A DNA stretch of 16,601 nt from Solirubrobacterales bacterium (GCA_030835185.1 JAUQWL010000206.1:1-16601), one strand, 5' to 3'. Counted from the stretch's first letter, positions 1 to 7,822 are shown. Made by a program: numbers and translations. The notes: generated from the sequence alone by a model not told the origin.

Positions 1-347
1 TCGCGGCGCACGTGGCGGATCGACCAGGTGTCGAATGCGGAGAGAGCCTGCTTTGCTTCCACGTGAAGCGGCTTCAGACCGGGCTTCTTGACTTTGTACC
101 TGCCCTCGACCTGGCGGACCACGAGCTCGGAGTCGCCGACCAGCTCGAGTTCGGTCGCCCCCAGTTCGGCTGCACGCTGGATTCCCCGGATCAGAGCCCT
201 GTACTCGGCGACGTTGTTGGTCGCCTCGCCGATGCGCTCCCCGTGTTCGTCGATGATCCGACCTTCCGGGTCACGGATCACCACTCCGATCGCGGCCGGT
301 CCCGGGTTGCCCCTGGCCCCTCCGTCAACGTTGACCGTCAGCTTCAT
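1..347 (-). CDS. rnhA: RNase HI family protein (partial, C-terminus beyond window edge)
   Basis: This enzyme would cut the RNA strand of RNA/DNA hybrids in the cytoplasm. The first 115 residues are in the window. Visible signatures are the opening strand with D8 followed by GGARGNPGPA, the second acidic residue E48 in NNVAEYRAL, and the third, D72, in GDSELVV, which are three of the four metal-binding acids of the family. The fourth acid lies past the window edge. The lack of extra N-terminal sequence and the GGARGNPGP signature resemble the RNase HI domains common in actinobacteria, some of which carry a C-terminal phosphatase domain (Rv2228c type); whether that is so here cannot be seen. 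The ATG at 345-347 has no Shine-Dalgarno but has TAAATT exactly 6 bases upstream, suggesting a leaderless transcript. It lies 50 bases downstream of xerC on the same strand. Confidence 0.9.
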   Translation of the reverse strand, partial: MKLTVNVDGGARGNPGPAAIGVVIRDPEGRIIDEHGERIGEATNNVAEYRALIRGIQRAAELGATELELVGDSELVVRQVEGRYKVKKPGLKPLHVEAKQALSAFDTWSIRHVRR

Positions 348-353
348 CGGGCC

Positions 354-359
354 AATTTA
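354..359 (-). promoter_or_regulatory. Putative -10 element of rnhA (leaderless start)
   Basis: TAAATT read on the minus strand, separated from the ATG of rnhA by exactly 6 bases, so that transcription would begin at the A of the start codon. No good -35 hexamer is visible upstream, and rnhA could also be read through from xerC. The call rests on the TAnnnT form, the spacing, and the absence of a ribosome binding site. Confidence 0.45.
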
Positions 360-397
360 CTGTCTCGGGCGGCTGCCCGGCCGGGGCGCGGCGAAGC

Positions 398-1300
398 TCA
401 GGCCCGCGGGTGACTGCCCACGTAGGCGTCGCGCAGGCGGGCCGAGTCCAGGTGGGTGTAGACCTGGGTCGTGGAAATCGAGGAGTGGCCCAGCAGCTCC
501 TGGATCGTGCGCAGGTCCGCCCCTCCTTCCAGCAGGTGGGTCGCGAAAGAATGCCTCAACGCATGCGGGGAGATCCCGCTGGCGGCTGCCGCATCCCTCA
601 CGCGGGCCGAGAGCCGCCGGGATACGTCGGAAGGCGAGAGCCGGCGCCCGTTGCGGGAGATGAACAGGGCGGTCTCCGCCGGATCGGCGGTCAGCGACGG
701 CCGTCCCCGCTTCAGATACTCCTCGGCCGCCCGCTGGGCGGGCTCACCGACCGGGAGCCTCCGGTGTCGGGATCCTTTGCCTACCACGTCGAGCTGCTCC
801 GAATCGAAGTCCAGTGCTCCGAGTGAGAGCGAAATCACTTCCTCGCTGCGCAGGCCGCAGGAGTAGGCCAGCTCGATCATCGCCCGGTCGCGGAGCTCGA
901 GCGGTGTCCGCGCCGGCGCCGTCTCGAGGATCTCCGACATCTGTTCGGAGGTCAGGACGCGCGGCAGACGGTTCGCGGCCTTCGGTGCAGAGACGAGATC
1001 AGCCGGGTTCTGGCTGATCCGGCCGGTTCTGAGCAGGAAGCCGTAAAGGCTGCGTATCGCCGCCAGTTTGCGGGCGACCGTAGACGGCGCGCTGCCGGTT
1101 CCGGAAAGGTGGGCAGCGTAACGACGGACGTCCCGGTGACCGACCTCCGCCGGATCGCGTCCCCGGTCGATACACCACGCCGAGAACTGGCCGAGGTCGC
1201 GACGGTAGGCGGTAACCGTCTTCGGTGAAGCGCCTGAGGCGATCAGATCGCGCTCATGATGGTCGAGCAGATCGGACCAGGTGCCTGCAGGAACGGGCAT
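398..1300 (-). CDS. xerC: Tyrosine recombinase XerC/XerD
   Basis: A 300-residue site-specific recombinase that should resolve chromosome dimers at dif with its partner Xer protein and FtsK. An N-terminal SAM-like core-binding domain (about residues 7-90) is followed by the catalytic domain (about 112-290). The full catalytic set is visible: R151 in GLRSEEV, K175 in VGKGSRHR, H246 and R249 in HALRHSFATHL, H272 in LLGHSS and the nucleophile Y281 in QVYTH. Length is normal for Xer proteins, whereas phage integrases are usually longer. The ATG lies 6 bases after the stop of the L,D-transpeptidase gene and has no clear ribosome binding site, so the two are probably co-transcribed. Nearness to dprA/comM favours XerC, as in many actinobacteria, but the sequence alone does not separate XerC from XerD. 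Confidence 0.9.
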   Translation of the reverse strand: MPVPAGTWSDLLDHHERDLIASGASPKTVTAYRRDLGQFSAWCIDRGRDPAEVGHRDVRRYAAHLSGTGSAPSTVARKLAAIRSLYGFLLRTGRISQNPADLVSAPKAANRLPRVLTSEQMSEILETAPARTPLELRDRAMIELAYSCGLRSEEVISLSLGALDFDSEQLDVVGKGSRHRRLPVGEPAQRAAEEYLKRGRPSLTADPAETALFISRNGRRLSPSDVSRRLSARVRDAAAASGISPHALRHSFATHLLEGGADLRTIQELLGHSSISTTQVYTHLDSARLRDAYVGSHPRA

Positions 1301-1306
1301 GGCGGC

Positions 1307-2344
1307 TCAGCCGATGTAGATCGGGGTGCCGACGTCGACGCGATCATAGAGGTCGATCACGTCGGGTATGGCCATCCGTACGCATCCGTGGGAGGCGGCC
1401 GAACCGAGCGATCCGGTGTCGTCGGTGCCGTGGATGCCGGCGCCGTTGAAGATCCCCATCCAGCGGGCCTTCAGCGGGTTTTCGGGGACGCCGCCGGGCA
1501 CGACCTGCCCGGCCATGTCGCCGGCCCAGTCGGAGTCGGGGACGTGCCAGGCGGGATCCACCTGCTTGCTCTGAATCGAGTAGAGGCCTGCCGGGGTTTC
1601 AAGGCCGACCTGACCGACAGCGACGGTGTACGTCTTCTCCAGATCCAGGTTCTTCCAGAGTTTGAGCTGGTAGCTGCCACGGTCCAGCGTCAGGTAGGTC
1701 GGGTACTGCTCGGCGACTTCACTGGTGGTCACGGCCGGCTTGACCACATTCACCCTGGCCCGGATCGTGCGGCTGCCCTGGCCCTCGTCGAGCAGCGAAG
1801 TCAGCTGTTCGGTGAGCAGGACGTCACGGAGTTTGTGTCCGTTTTCGGCCTTGACCACGCTCAGAGAGTCGGCTCCGGCGGCGACCGAGGCGTCGACCGG
1901 GTCCTGATTGATGCCGTCGGCGACATCACGGACGAACTGGTTGACCGCAGACTGGGAGTAGGCCACGCTGACCGGGATGTCGGCGTTGAGTCCGTCGCCG
2001 GTTATCGCACGGAGAATGCGGGCCGGCAGCGAACCCGAGCGGCTCTCTTCAAAGGCCCTGTCGACGCTGTGCCTGACGTCGGCCCTGATCTTGAGCCTGT
2101 CGGCAGGAAGGATGAACCTCTCCTTCCTGAAAGTCACGGAGACCGGCTTGCGCTGCGGAGCCAGCACCTTGGCCGTTACCGCCCTGGTCGCCTGTTGCTC
2201 GCTCATGCCGCTCACGTCGATGCCGCTGATGGTCACGCCCTCCGCGATCTCGTTCTTCTGCGAGCCGTCATAGGCATAGGCGGCCACTGCCCCCCCGATC
2301 AGGAAGACCGCCACGACGGCTATGAGGATCTGGGTCTTGCGCAC
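1307..2344 (-). CDS. L,D-transpeptidase (YkuD) with N-terminal anchor and peptidoglycan-binding-like domain
   Basis: A cell-wall enzyme expected to make 3-3 crosslinks or attach proteins to peptidoglycan outside the membrane. With the GTG at 2342-2344 the protein has 345 residues: a membrane anchor or uncleaved signal at about 4-26, a PG_binding_4-like region (VanW-associated type) at about 35-190, then a YkuD catalytic domain at about 215-345. The catalytic motif is clear: H305 in GIHGTDD and H319-G320-C321 in SHGCVRM, with C321 the nucleophile. The start is chosen from the promoter: TTGACC and TACAAT lie directly upstream, which would put the transcript start at the paired GTG codons (2345-2347 or 2342-2344). 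A TTG at 2396-2398 is in frame but upstream of that promoter. It is followed 6 bases later by xerC. Confidence 0.88.
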   Translation of the reverse strand: MRKTQILIAVVAVFLIGGAVAAYAYDGSQKNEIAEGVTISGIDVSGMSEQQATRAVTAKVLAPQRKPVSVTFRKERFILPADRLKIRADVRHSVDRAFEESRSGSLPARILRAITGDGLNADIPVSVAYSQSAVNQFVRDVADGINQDPVDASVAAGADSLSVVKAENGHKLRDVLLTEQLTSLLDEGQGSRTIRARVNVVKPAVTTSEVAEQYPTYLTLDRGSYQLKLWKNLDLEKTYTVAVGQVGLETPAGLYSIQSKQVDPAWHVPDSDWAGDMAGQVVPGGVPENPLKARWMGIFNGAGIHGTDDTGSLGSAASHGCVRMAIPDVIDLYDRVDVGTPIYIG

Positions 2345-2351
2345 CACGTCA

Positions 2352-2379
2352 ATTGTAGATACCGCGTCCGGCCGGTCAA
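2352..2379 (-). promoter_or_regulatory. Strong housekeeping promoter of the L,D-transpeptidase/xerC unit
   Basis: On the minus strand TTGACC (2374-2379) is followed after 16 bases by TACAAT (2352-2357). Both hexamers are near-consensus for the main sigma factor, and this is the best promoter in the window. The predicted transcription start falls at, or one base before, the GTG start codon at 2344, so the mRNA would be leaderless. It lies in the 96-base gap after the SDR gene, so the transpeptidase and xerC need not depend on read-through from that gene. Confidence 0.75.
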
Positions 2380-2440
2380 CACCTTTTTGCGGGCGCAAGC
2401 TGCCATGCAGGAGGGATTCCGCATCGGGCCTGGATGCGAC

Positions 2441-3574
2441 TCACTCGTCGACCGGCGGCGACGGGTCGAACATCGCCGCGTCCTCCCGGCCGAGATCACG
2501 GGTCGGGCGCCTGCTCACGTGAGGGCTGTGCCGGAGGAACTCCTCGACTTCGGGCTCGTAACGGTAAGGATTGCTGACTCCCGCGGCAACCTGATCGAGT
2601 CGCAGCCTTTCCCGGAGGTGAATCACGGCTTCGCGTGAGGTGAAGGCGAAGTGGAAGCCGGTCGCCTTGAAGCGCCGGTTGTCCAGACCCCGTCCGAAAC
2701 GGAGCTGGTTGACCATCTCGGACGAGACCGTCAGGCCCAACCGCCTCATCGCAGCGATCGCAAGACCGGTCCCCCAGGGCGGAATCACCGGCAGGGGTTT
2801 CTTGCCGAGCAGCGAGATCGTCTCCGACAGGGTGAGTACGCCGTCGGCGGCCACGTTGTAGATACCGGGCAGGTCCCTGGTGGTGACGTGTTCGAGAGCG
2901 TGGACCACATCGACCTCGTCGACGAACTGATACCTCGGATCGAATCCCAGGATCATCGGGACCATCGGCATCGCGAAGAGGTGGATGTGAGAGGTGTCGA
3001 CCTCTGCCCCGAGCACGTTGGCGAACCGGAGCACGGTGACCGAGACGTCGGGTCGCCGGATCCTGAACTCCTCGATCGCCGCTTCGACCTCGACCGCGTC
3101 CCTTTCGATCGAAGTCGCCGGACGATGGCCACGTGTCATCTCTTCGGTGAAGAATGCCGGGTCGTCCTGGGCGCAGCCGTACCAGTGAGCGGTGCTCTTG
3201 AAGATGAATCGGTTCACCGGTGAGTCGGTTGCCGAGCAGGCGGCGAGGATGTTGAGGGTTCCGATCACGTTGTTTTCGTGCACCGATGTCGGCCTCGAGC
3301 CGCGCGGACTGCGGGCCGAATCGACGATCAGCCGGGTGTCGACCACCGTGTCGATGTTGGCCGCCCTCACGATCTTCTCGATCAGCGAATGCTGGATCCC
3401 GACCTTTACGAACTCGGTCCTCTCCAGGTCCCGCGTGGGTTCGTCGGAATCGACGCCGATGATCGCCTCGATCGACGGGTTCGCCTCCAGGGCTTCGGCC
3501 AGGCGGCCGCCCCAGTAGGTCGAGAGGCCGGTCACAAGTACGCGGCGGGCACCTCCTTTGTCCTCACGCGGCAT
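2441..3574 (-). CDS. Atypical extended SDR (NAD-dependent epimerase/dehydratase family)
   Basis: A 377-residue protein with an N-terminal Rossmann fold. The glycine motif is VTGLSTYWGGRL (residues 14-25), and D42 at the end of the second strand suggests NAD rather than NADP. The fold continues through KSTAHWYG (126-133) and a C-terminal substrate domain with YQFVDEVDVVHAL (215-227). The usual catalytic YxxxK is not visible: the expected place reads SIERDAVEVE (155-164), with no Tyr and no Lys. It resembles the mycobacterial GalE-like SDRs of unclear function (Rv0501 type), which I recall as also diverged there. The product is therefore best called an SDR-fold protein of unknown substrate. The acidic/proline tail (about 350-377) looks disordered. 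The ATG at 3572-3574 has CACAAT exactly 6 bases upstream. An AGGAGG lies 15-20 bases inside the gene, with no fitting start after it. Confidence 0.85.
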   Translation of the reverse strand: MPREDKGGARRVLVTGLSTYWGGRLAEALEANPSIEAIIGVDSDEPTRDLERTEFVKVGIQHSLIEKIVRAANIDTVVDTRLIVDSARSPRGSRPTSVHENNVIGTLNILAACSATDSPVNRFIFKSTAHWYGCAQDDPAFFTEEMTRGHRPATSIERDAVEVEAAIEEFRIRRPDVSVTVLRFANVLGAEVDTSHIHLFAMPMVPMILGFDPRYQFVDEVDVVHALEHVTTRDLPGIYNVAADGVLTLSETISLLGKKPLPVIPPWGTGLAIAAMRRLGLTVSSEMVNQLRFGRGLDNRRFKATGFHFAFTSREAVIHLRERLRLDQVAAGVSNPYRYEPEVEEFLRHSPHVSRRPTRDLGREDAAMFDPSPPVDE

Positions 3575-3580
3575 ATGGGC

Positions 3581-3586
3581 ATTGTG
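3581..3586 (-). promoter_or_regulatory. Possible -10 element of the SDR gene
   Basis: CACAAT on the minus strand lies exactly 6 bases before the ATG, the same spacing as the other probable leaderless starts here. It is a weaker match (first and third bases off consensus) and no -35 is evident. Confidence 0.3.
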
Positions 3587-3622
3587 TCAGCAAGCAGTGA
3601 CTTCCACGGGCTCCCTCGCGGA

Positions 3623-3628
3623 TAGAGT
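3623..3628 (+). promoter_or_regulatory. Possible -10 element of the alpha/beta hydrolase gene
   Basis: TAGAGT on the plus strand, in the short divergent gap between the SDR gene and the hydrolase gene. It would start transcription near 3635, giving a leader of about 47 bases before the GTG at 3682. Upstream CTTCCA (3601-3606) at a 16-base spacing is a poor -35. Confidence 0.3.
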
Positions 3629-3669
3629 GGCCCGGTCAGATGACCAGGACCGATCCCTCAGAAAAGTCC

Positions 3670-3674
3670 GGGAG
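3670..3674 (+). promoter_or_regulatory. Ribosome binding site deciding the hydrolase start
   Basis: GGGAG with a 7-base spacer before the GTG at 3682. It is the only Shine-Dalgarno near the two candidate starts and argues against the ATG at 3640. Confidence 0.5.
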
Positions 3675-3681
3675 AAAGCCG

Positions 3682-4590
3682 GTGACCGACGACTACGCAC
3701 GCTCCGACGGCGAATGGCTGAGGATCGACTGGGCCGATCTGGTCGGGATGGAAGAGGTCGAGTCCGATCTCGGCTCCACTCCGGTCAATTACGTGGAGCT
3801 GGGAGAAGGCCCTGCGATTCTGATGGTCCACGGACTCGGCGGGAGCTGGCGGAACTGGCTGGAGAACATCCCTTACCTCGCCAGGAGTCACCGGGTGATC
3901 GCTCTCGACCTGCCCGGCTTCGGCACCAGCCCGCTGCCGGAGAAGCAGATCACCATCCGCTCTTACGGCGACTTCCTCGTCGCTTTCGCCGATCGGCTCG
4001 ACCTGGGACCGGACACCGCCCTGGTCGGTCACTCGATGGGCGGCTTCATCTCTACCGAGGCGGCGATCGCCCGGCCCGAGCGTTTCTCCTCGCTGGTCCT
4101 GGTAGCCGCCGCCGGCATCACCTACGCCCGGATGACCTCTTCCCAGAAGGACATGGCGCAGGTGATCGTCAAGGCGATGATGCCGCTGGCCAGCAGCTCC
4201 CTGGAGCGCAACTTCGGACGCAGCCGGCTGCGCGCCGCCCAGTTCGCCGGTGTCTTCGCCCATCCCACCCGGATCAGCCGGGAGATGCTCTGGGAGCTGG
4301 GCAGCTACGCGGTGGACGCCCCCGGCCTGATCCAGGCCGCCTACGCGCTGGCCGGCTACGACACCCGCGACCGGCTGCCGGAGATTACGATCCCGACGCT
4401 GCTGATCTGGGGGAGCAAGGACCTGCTGGTGCCGGTACCCGCCGCCTTTGCCTACCGGCGGAAGATCCCCAGAGCCGAGCTCTCGCTGCTCGACGACACC
4501 GGGCACATGATCCAGATGGAGCGGCCTGCACGCTTCAATGACGATGTCGAGGAGTTCGTCGACCGCCACCGCCGCGAAGCCGGCGACTGA
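3682..4590 (+). CDS. Alpha/beta hydrolase
   Basis: A cytoplasmic serine hydrolase of 302 residues with a complete catalytic set: oxyanion-hole motif HGLGG starting at H50, nucleophile S118 in GHSMGG, acid D247 in WGSKDLLVP, and base H275 in DTGHMIQMERP. The pattern is that of the esterase / epoxide hydrolase / C-C-bond hydrolase superfamily; the substrate cannot be read from the sequence. The start is ambiguous. The ATG at 3640 is in frame, adds 14 polar residues and has no ribosome binding site, while the GTG at 3682 has GGGAG 7 bases upstream and is preferred. The gene is transcribed away from the SDR gene and ends 6 bases from the convergent DUF3089 gene. It is one of only two genes on the plus strand. 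Confidence 0.9.
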   Translation: MTDDYARSDGEWLRIDWADLVGMEEVESDLGSTPVNYVELGEGPAILMVHGLGGSWRNWLENIPYLARSHRVIALDLPGFGTSPLPEKQITIRSYGDFLVAFADRLDLGPDTALVGHSMGGFISTEAAIARPERFSSLVLVAAAGITYARMTSSQKDMAQVIVKAMMPLASSSLERNFGRSRLRAAQFAGVFAHPTRISREMLWELGSYAVDAPGLIQAAYALAGYDTRDRLPEITIPTLLIWGSKDLLVPVPAAFAYRRKIPRAELSLLDDTGHMIQMERPARFNDDVEEFVDRHRREAGD

Positions 4591-4596
4591 CCTCGC

Positions 4597-5985
4597 TCAG
4601 GCTTCAGGGCCGACCAGCGACTTGATCTCGCCGGTCAACGCCTGGTCGCGCTTCTTCAGCGACGAGACCTTGCGGCCGGCCTTCTTCGACTTCCTGCCGA
4701 GTCGCTTTGCCTTACCGCAGCCTCTGTCCAGCTTCTTGCACTTCCTGGCGGCCTTGCGAGCCGTCTTCGAGAGCTTCTTTGCTTTCTTCTTCGCAGACTT
4801 CAGCTGCTTGCGGACTCCGTTGCGCTCCTTGACCACCCTGGCACGTTCAGTCGAGACGTATGCCCTGCTCTGGGATGCGGCAACCGACACCAGTGAATCG
4901 AGTGCGAGGTTGATATCGCCGAGGTGGAGGTCTCCGTCCCTGACGATCAACGCCGACAGGTCCGAACGGGTGTCTCCCGGCTCACGGATGTCTTCGATGT
5001 TGAGCCAGCTCACCGTTCCGCCCCCGGCCTCTTCGACCGTGCGACATTCTCCCCGGTAGAAATCTGGCATCGCCTGCCACGGTTTGGCCGGCTCGGCCTG
5101 GCCGAGAAAGGCAGGAAGATTGGCCAGCGGACGCAGGATCCCGTTGTCCCCGGCGAGATCCGCCGGGTTGGTGCACAGCACGTCGAACGAAGCCTTGTCA
5201 GGGCGCGGCGCCGGGTTGACCCAGTAACCGGTGTCGACCCTGCCGAACCGGGAGTCGATCGCGGGTTGCCCGGTGAACATCGAGTAGGCGATCACGCAGC
5301 CGACCTGGTCGCCGGTTTCGCATGCCGGGATGTTCTGGAACTGACCGCCGACGAGCCTTCCTTCGGGCACGTAGACGTTGGCGCCGGGAAGGATGGCCGA
5401 GATGATCCTCTTGCGGACATTCGGCTTGTCGTCGACCTCTTCGGCGATCAGGCGGGCCATGTGCGAGGTGCCCTGTGAGTGACCGATGATCACCACGCCA
5501 CGGCCTTCGTTGTGGTTCTCGAGGTAGTCCTTCCAGGCCCCGAGCGCGCTGTTGTAGGCGGTGTCGCGGACTTCATCGGATATCGGACCACCCAGAGAAT
5601 CGAGCGTGTACTGCCGGTACATCGGCGCATAGACGTCACAGATCCGGGAGAACTGCCGCGCCTGGTTGATCGCCACGTTGCGGATCTCCGGGTCCTTGTC
5701 GAGATTCGAGTTCAGCGTGGCCTGATTGCTCTGGGTCGGGTACAGGTAGAAGCAGTCCACCGGTGGGTTCTCTGCCGCCTCGTAGCCGAGTTCGGTGTCG
5801 ACGAAGCCCGGGGACGTCGAGATGCCGTCCATCTTGCCGAGGCACGGGTTGTCGGCCTGTCCGGGCTTGCACAGCCAGACGGTGTCGTCGGCCGAGGCAG
5901 GAGCGGCGAAAAATGCCAGTCCGAAGGCGGTGGCCACCGTTGCCAGAACTACCCTGATTGCTGTCTTCCTGCTCGAAGCGGTCAT
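4597..5985 (-). CDS. Secreted DUF3089 lipase/esterase-like protein with polybasic C-terminal tail
   Basis: An exported alpha/beta-hydrolase-fold protein of 462 residues. The signal peptide at about 1-32 has basic residues R6 and K7, a hydrophobic core, and a likely cleavage after PASA before DDTVWLC. The DUF3089 domain (about 33-370) carries the nucleophile elbow GHSQG with S170 and a late LHLGDIN motif with H354, probably the catalytic base. Several cysteines in this domain fit an exported protein. After about residue 380 comes an unusual tail of some 80 residues very rich in Lys and Arg, with C416 and C423, ending in LVGPEA. The tail is not part of the enzyme fold; it may be a coiled coil or bind an anionic surface. 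The ATG at 5983-5985 has GGAG 4 bases upstream and gives a clean signal peptide, while a GTG at 6055-6057 is in frame but implausible. The substrate is unknown. Confidence 0.85.
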   Translation of the reverse strand: MTASSRKTAIRVVLATVATAFGLAFFAAPASADDTVWLCKPGQADNPCLGKMDGISTSPGFVDTELGYEAAENPPVDCFYLYPTQSNQATLNSNLDKDPEIRNVAINQARQFSRICDVYAPMYRQYTLDSLGGPISDEVRDTAYNSALGAWKDYLENHNEGRGVVIIGHSQGTSHMARLIAEEVDDKPNVRKRIISAILPGANVYVPEGRLVGGQFQNIPACETGDQVGCVIAYSMFTGQPAIDSRFGRVDTGYWVNPAPRPDKASFDVLCTNPADLAGDNGILRPLANLPAFLGQAEPAKPWQAMPDFYRGECRTVEEAGGGTVSWLNIEDIREPGDTRSDLSALIVRDGDLHLGDINLALDSLVSVAASQSRAYVSTERARVVKERNGVRKQLKSAKKKAKKLSKTARKAARKCKKLDRGCGKAKRLGRKSKKAGRKVSSLKKRDQALTGEIKSLVGPEA

Positions 5986-5989
5986 CGAT

Positions 5990-5993
5990 CTCC
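5990..5993 (-). promoter_or_regulatory. Ribosome binding site of the DUF3089 gene
   Basis: GGAG with a 4-base spacer before the ATG at 5985. It supports that start over the in-frame GTG 72 bases upstream. The rest of the 118-base gap to ilvD (5986-6103) holds a purine-rich stretch on the minus strand (about 6037-6053) but no clear promoter. Confidence 0.45.
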
Positions 5994-6103
5994 GGTTCCC
6001 TCGGGCCAGGCATCCGGACTCGCGGCCGACCTGACTGTTTCTTTTTCTTCCCGACACCGGCCTGACACCGCTGGATGGGCGGTGCCGCGGCCGATGGCCG
6101 GGC

Positions 6104-7795
6104 TCAGGTTATCGCGCCCAGCGACGCGGAACTCACAGCTGCCGCGTACTTCGCCATCACTCCGCGGCTGTAGAGCGGTTCGGGAGCTTTGTAAGCGGCT
6201 ACCCGCTTGTCGATCTCCTCGACCGAGAGGTCGACGTCGAGCCGGCGTTTGTCGATATCGACCGTGATCACATCGCCGTCCCTGATCGCCCCGATCGGTC
6301 CGCCTTTGACCGCTTCCGGTGCGACGTGCCCGATCATCAGCCCGCGGGTCGCCCCCGAAAAGCGGCCGTCGGTCAGCAGAGCTACGTGCTCTCCGAGGCC
6401 TTCACCGACCAGAGCAGCCGTAACCTGGAGCATCTCCCGCATGCCGGGGCCGCCTGCCGGACCTTCGTTCCTGATCACGATCACGTCACCCTTCTCGATC
6501 TGATCCTTGCGGACGGCCGCGAAGCAGTCTTCTTCACGTTCGAATACCCGGGCCGGACCGGTGTGGCTGCGGCGCTCGGTTCCGGCGACCTTGACCACGG
6601 CACCGTCCGGACAGATGTTGCCGCGCAGGATGGCCAGCCCGCCCTGTGCCTTGAGTGGTGCATCGATTGGCAGGACCACGTCCTGGCCCGGCTCCTCGGT
6701 CGCCTTCCCGGCTTCTTCGCCGATGGTGTTTCCGGTGACCGTGATCTCGTCTTCGTGAAGCAGGCCGCCGTCCTTCAGACGCTTGAGGATCAGCGGCACC
6801 CCGCCGGCGCGGTAGAGGTCGGTCGCGACGTACCGCCCGCCGGGCTTGAGGTCGGCCAGCAGTGGTGTGCGGCCGGAGACCTCCTCGAAGACGTCGATGT
6901 CGAGTTCGATGCCGGCTTCGCGGGCGACCGCCAGCAGGTGCAGCACGCCGTTGGTCGAACCGCCCGAAGCGGCCACCGCGGCAATCGCGTTTTCAAGTGA
7001 ATGCCTCGTGATCACCTTGCTCGGCCGGATGTCGTCGGCGAGGACCTTGAGGATCAACTCGCCGATGCCGCGGGCGACTTCGTTCCTGTCGGTGTCCTCG
7101 GCGGGAACCATGGCCGAGAAGGCCGGTGAAATCCCCAGGGCCTCAAAGGCGCAAGCCATCGTATTCGCAGTGAACTGTCCTCCACAGGCGCCGAAACCGG
7201 GGCTGGCGACGTCCTCGATATCGGTCAGTTCCTGGTCGGTGATGTCGCCGGCGGCGTGGGCACCTATCGCTTCGAAGACCTCGAGGATCGTGACGTCCCT
7301 GCCTTCGTAGGTGCCCGGCTTGACCGAACCGCCGTAGAGCACGATCGACGGGATGTCGATCCGCGTCACGCCCATCACGGCTCCCGGGATCGTCTTGTCG
7401 CAGGCGGCAAGGGCGACCATGGCATCGAACTGGTAGCCGCGGGCCATCAGTTCGATCGAGTCGGCGACGACCTCCCGGCTGACCAGGGACGACTTCATAC
7501 CCTGGGTACCCATCGTGATCCCGTCCGAGACCGCGACCGTGTTGAACTCCATCGGGGTGCCGCCGGCAGCGCGGACGCCCTCCTTGACGTACTCGGCGAG
7601 GTCGCGCAGGCCATAGTTGCAGGGCATGGCGTCCGTCCAGGTGTTGGCGATGCCGATCGTCGGCTTCTTGAGGTCTTCGTCGGTCAGTCCTATGCCCTTC
7701 ATATAGGCACGGGCAGCGGCCCGGTCGGGACCGTCGAAGACGGCAGAAGAGCGTGGACGAGGGTAGGGACTCACGGGTTGGTCGTTGGAGGACAT
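6104..7795 (-). CDS. ilvD: Dihydroxy-acid dehydratase
   Basis: The enzyme dehydrates 2,3-dihydroxy-isovalerate and 2,3-dihydroxy-3-methylvalerate to the 2-oxo acids in valine, leucine, isoleucine and pantothenate synthesis. At 563 residues the length is normal. The three cluster cysteines are visible: C59 in AMPCNYGL, C132 in ACDKTIPG and C204 in GACGGQFTANTM. The Mg-binding acid D91 is in SDGITMG, and the C-terminal LTDGRFSGATRG carries the active-site serine. The spacing resembles the [2Fe-2S] type described in plants and mycobacteria. No other ilv or leu gene is nearby. The ATG at 7793-7795 has no ribosome binding site but has TAAGAT exactly 6 bases upstream, so the transcript is probably leaderless. 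It starts 27 bases after thiD ends. Confidence 0.97.
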   Translation of the reverse strand: MSSNDQPVSPYPRPRSSAVFDGPDRAAARAYMKGIGLTDEDLKKPTIGIANTWTDAMPCNYGLRDLAEYVKEGVRAAGGTPMEFNTVAVSDGITMGTQGMKSSLVSREVVADSIELMARGYQFDAMVALAACDKTIPGAVMGVTRIDIPSIVLYGGSVKPGTYEGRDVTILEVFEAIGAHAAGDITDQELTDIEDVASPGFGACGGQFTANTMACAFEALGISPAFSAMVPAEDTDRNEVARGIGELILKVLADDIRPSKVITRHSLENAIAAVAASGGSTNGVLHLLAVAREAGIELDIDVFEEVSGRTPLLADLKPGGRYVATDLYRAGGVPLILKRLKDGGLLHEDEITVTGNTIGEEAGKATEEPGQDVVLPIDAPLKAQGGLAILRGNICPDGAVVKVAGTERRSHTGPARVFEREEDCFAAVRKDQIEKGDVIVIRNEGPAGGPGMREMLQVTAALVGEGLGEHVALLTDGRFSGATRGLMIGHVAPEAVKGGPIGAIRDGDVITVDIDKRRLDVDLSVEEIDKRVAAYKAPEPLYSRGVMAKYAAAVSSASLGAIT

Positions 7796-7801
7796 GGCGG
7801 T

Positions 7802-7807
7802 ATCTTA
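7802..7807 (-). promoter_or_regulatory. -10 element of ilvD (leaderless start)
   Basis: TAAGAT on the minus strand with exactly 6 bases to the ATG, placing transcription start at the A of the initiation codon. It lies in the gap after thiD. No convincing -35 hexamer is visible at 16-18 bases. No branched-chain amino acid attenuator leader is possible if the start is leaderless. Confidence 0.5.
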
Positions 7808-7822
7808 GGCCGGACGGTGGCT

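Noticed and set aside
2399..2440. GCATC / GATGC inverted repeat between the SDR gene and the transpeptidase gene.
   Set aside because: A 5-bp stem with no U run; not a supportable terminator.
3553..3560. AAAGGAGGT sequence shortly inside the SDR gene (minus strand).
   Set aside because: The only downstream in-frame GTG would remove the first strand of the Rossmann fold, so this is not a used ribosome binding site.
4576..4605. Inverted repeat GAAGCC / GGCTTC spanning the convergent ends of the alpha/beta hydrolase and DUF3089 genes.
   Set aside because: The stem is only 6 bp with an 18-base loop and no U run on either strand; too weak to call a bidirectional terminator.
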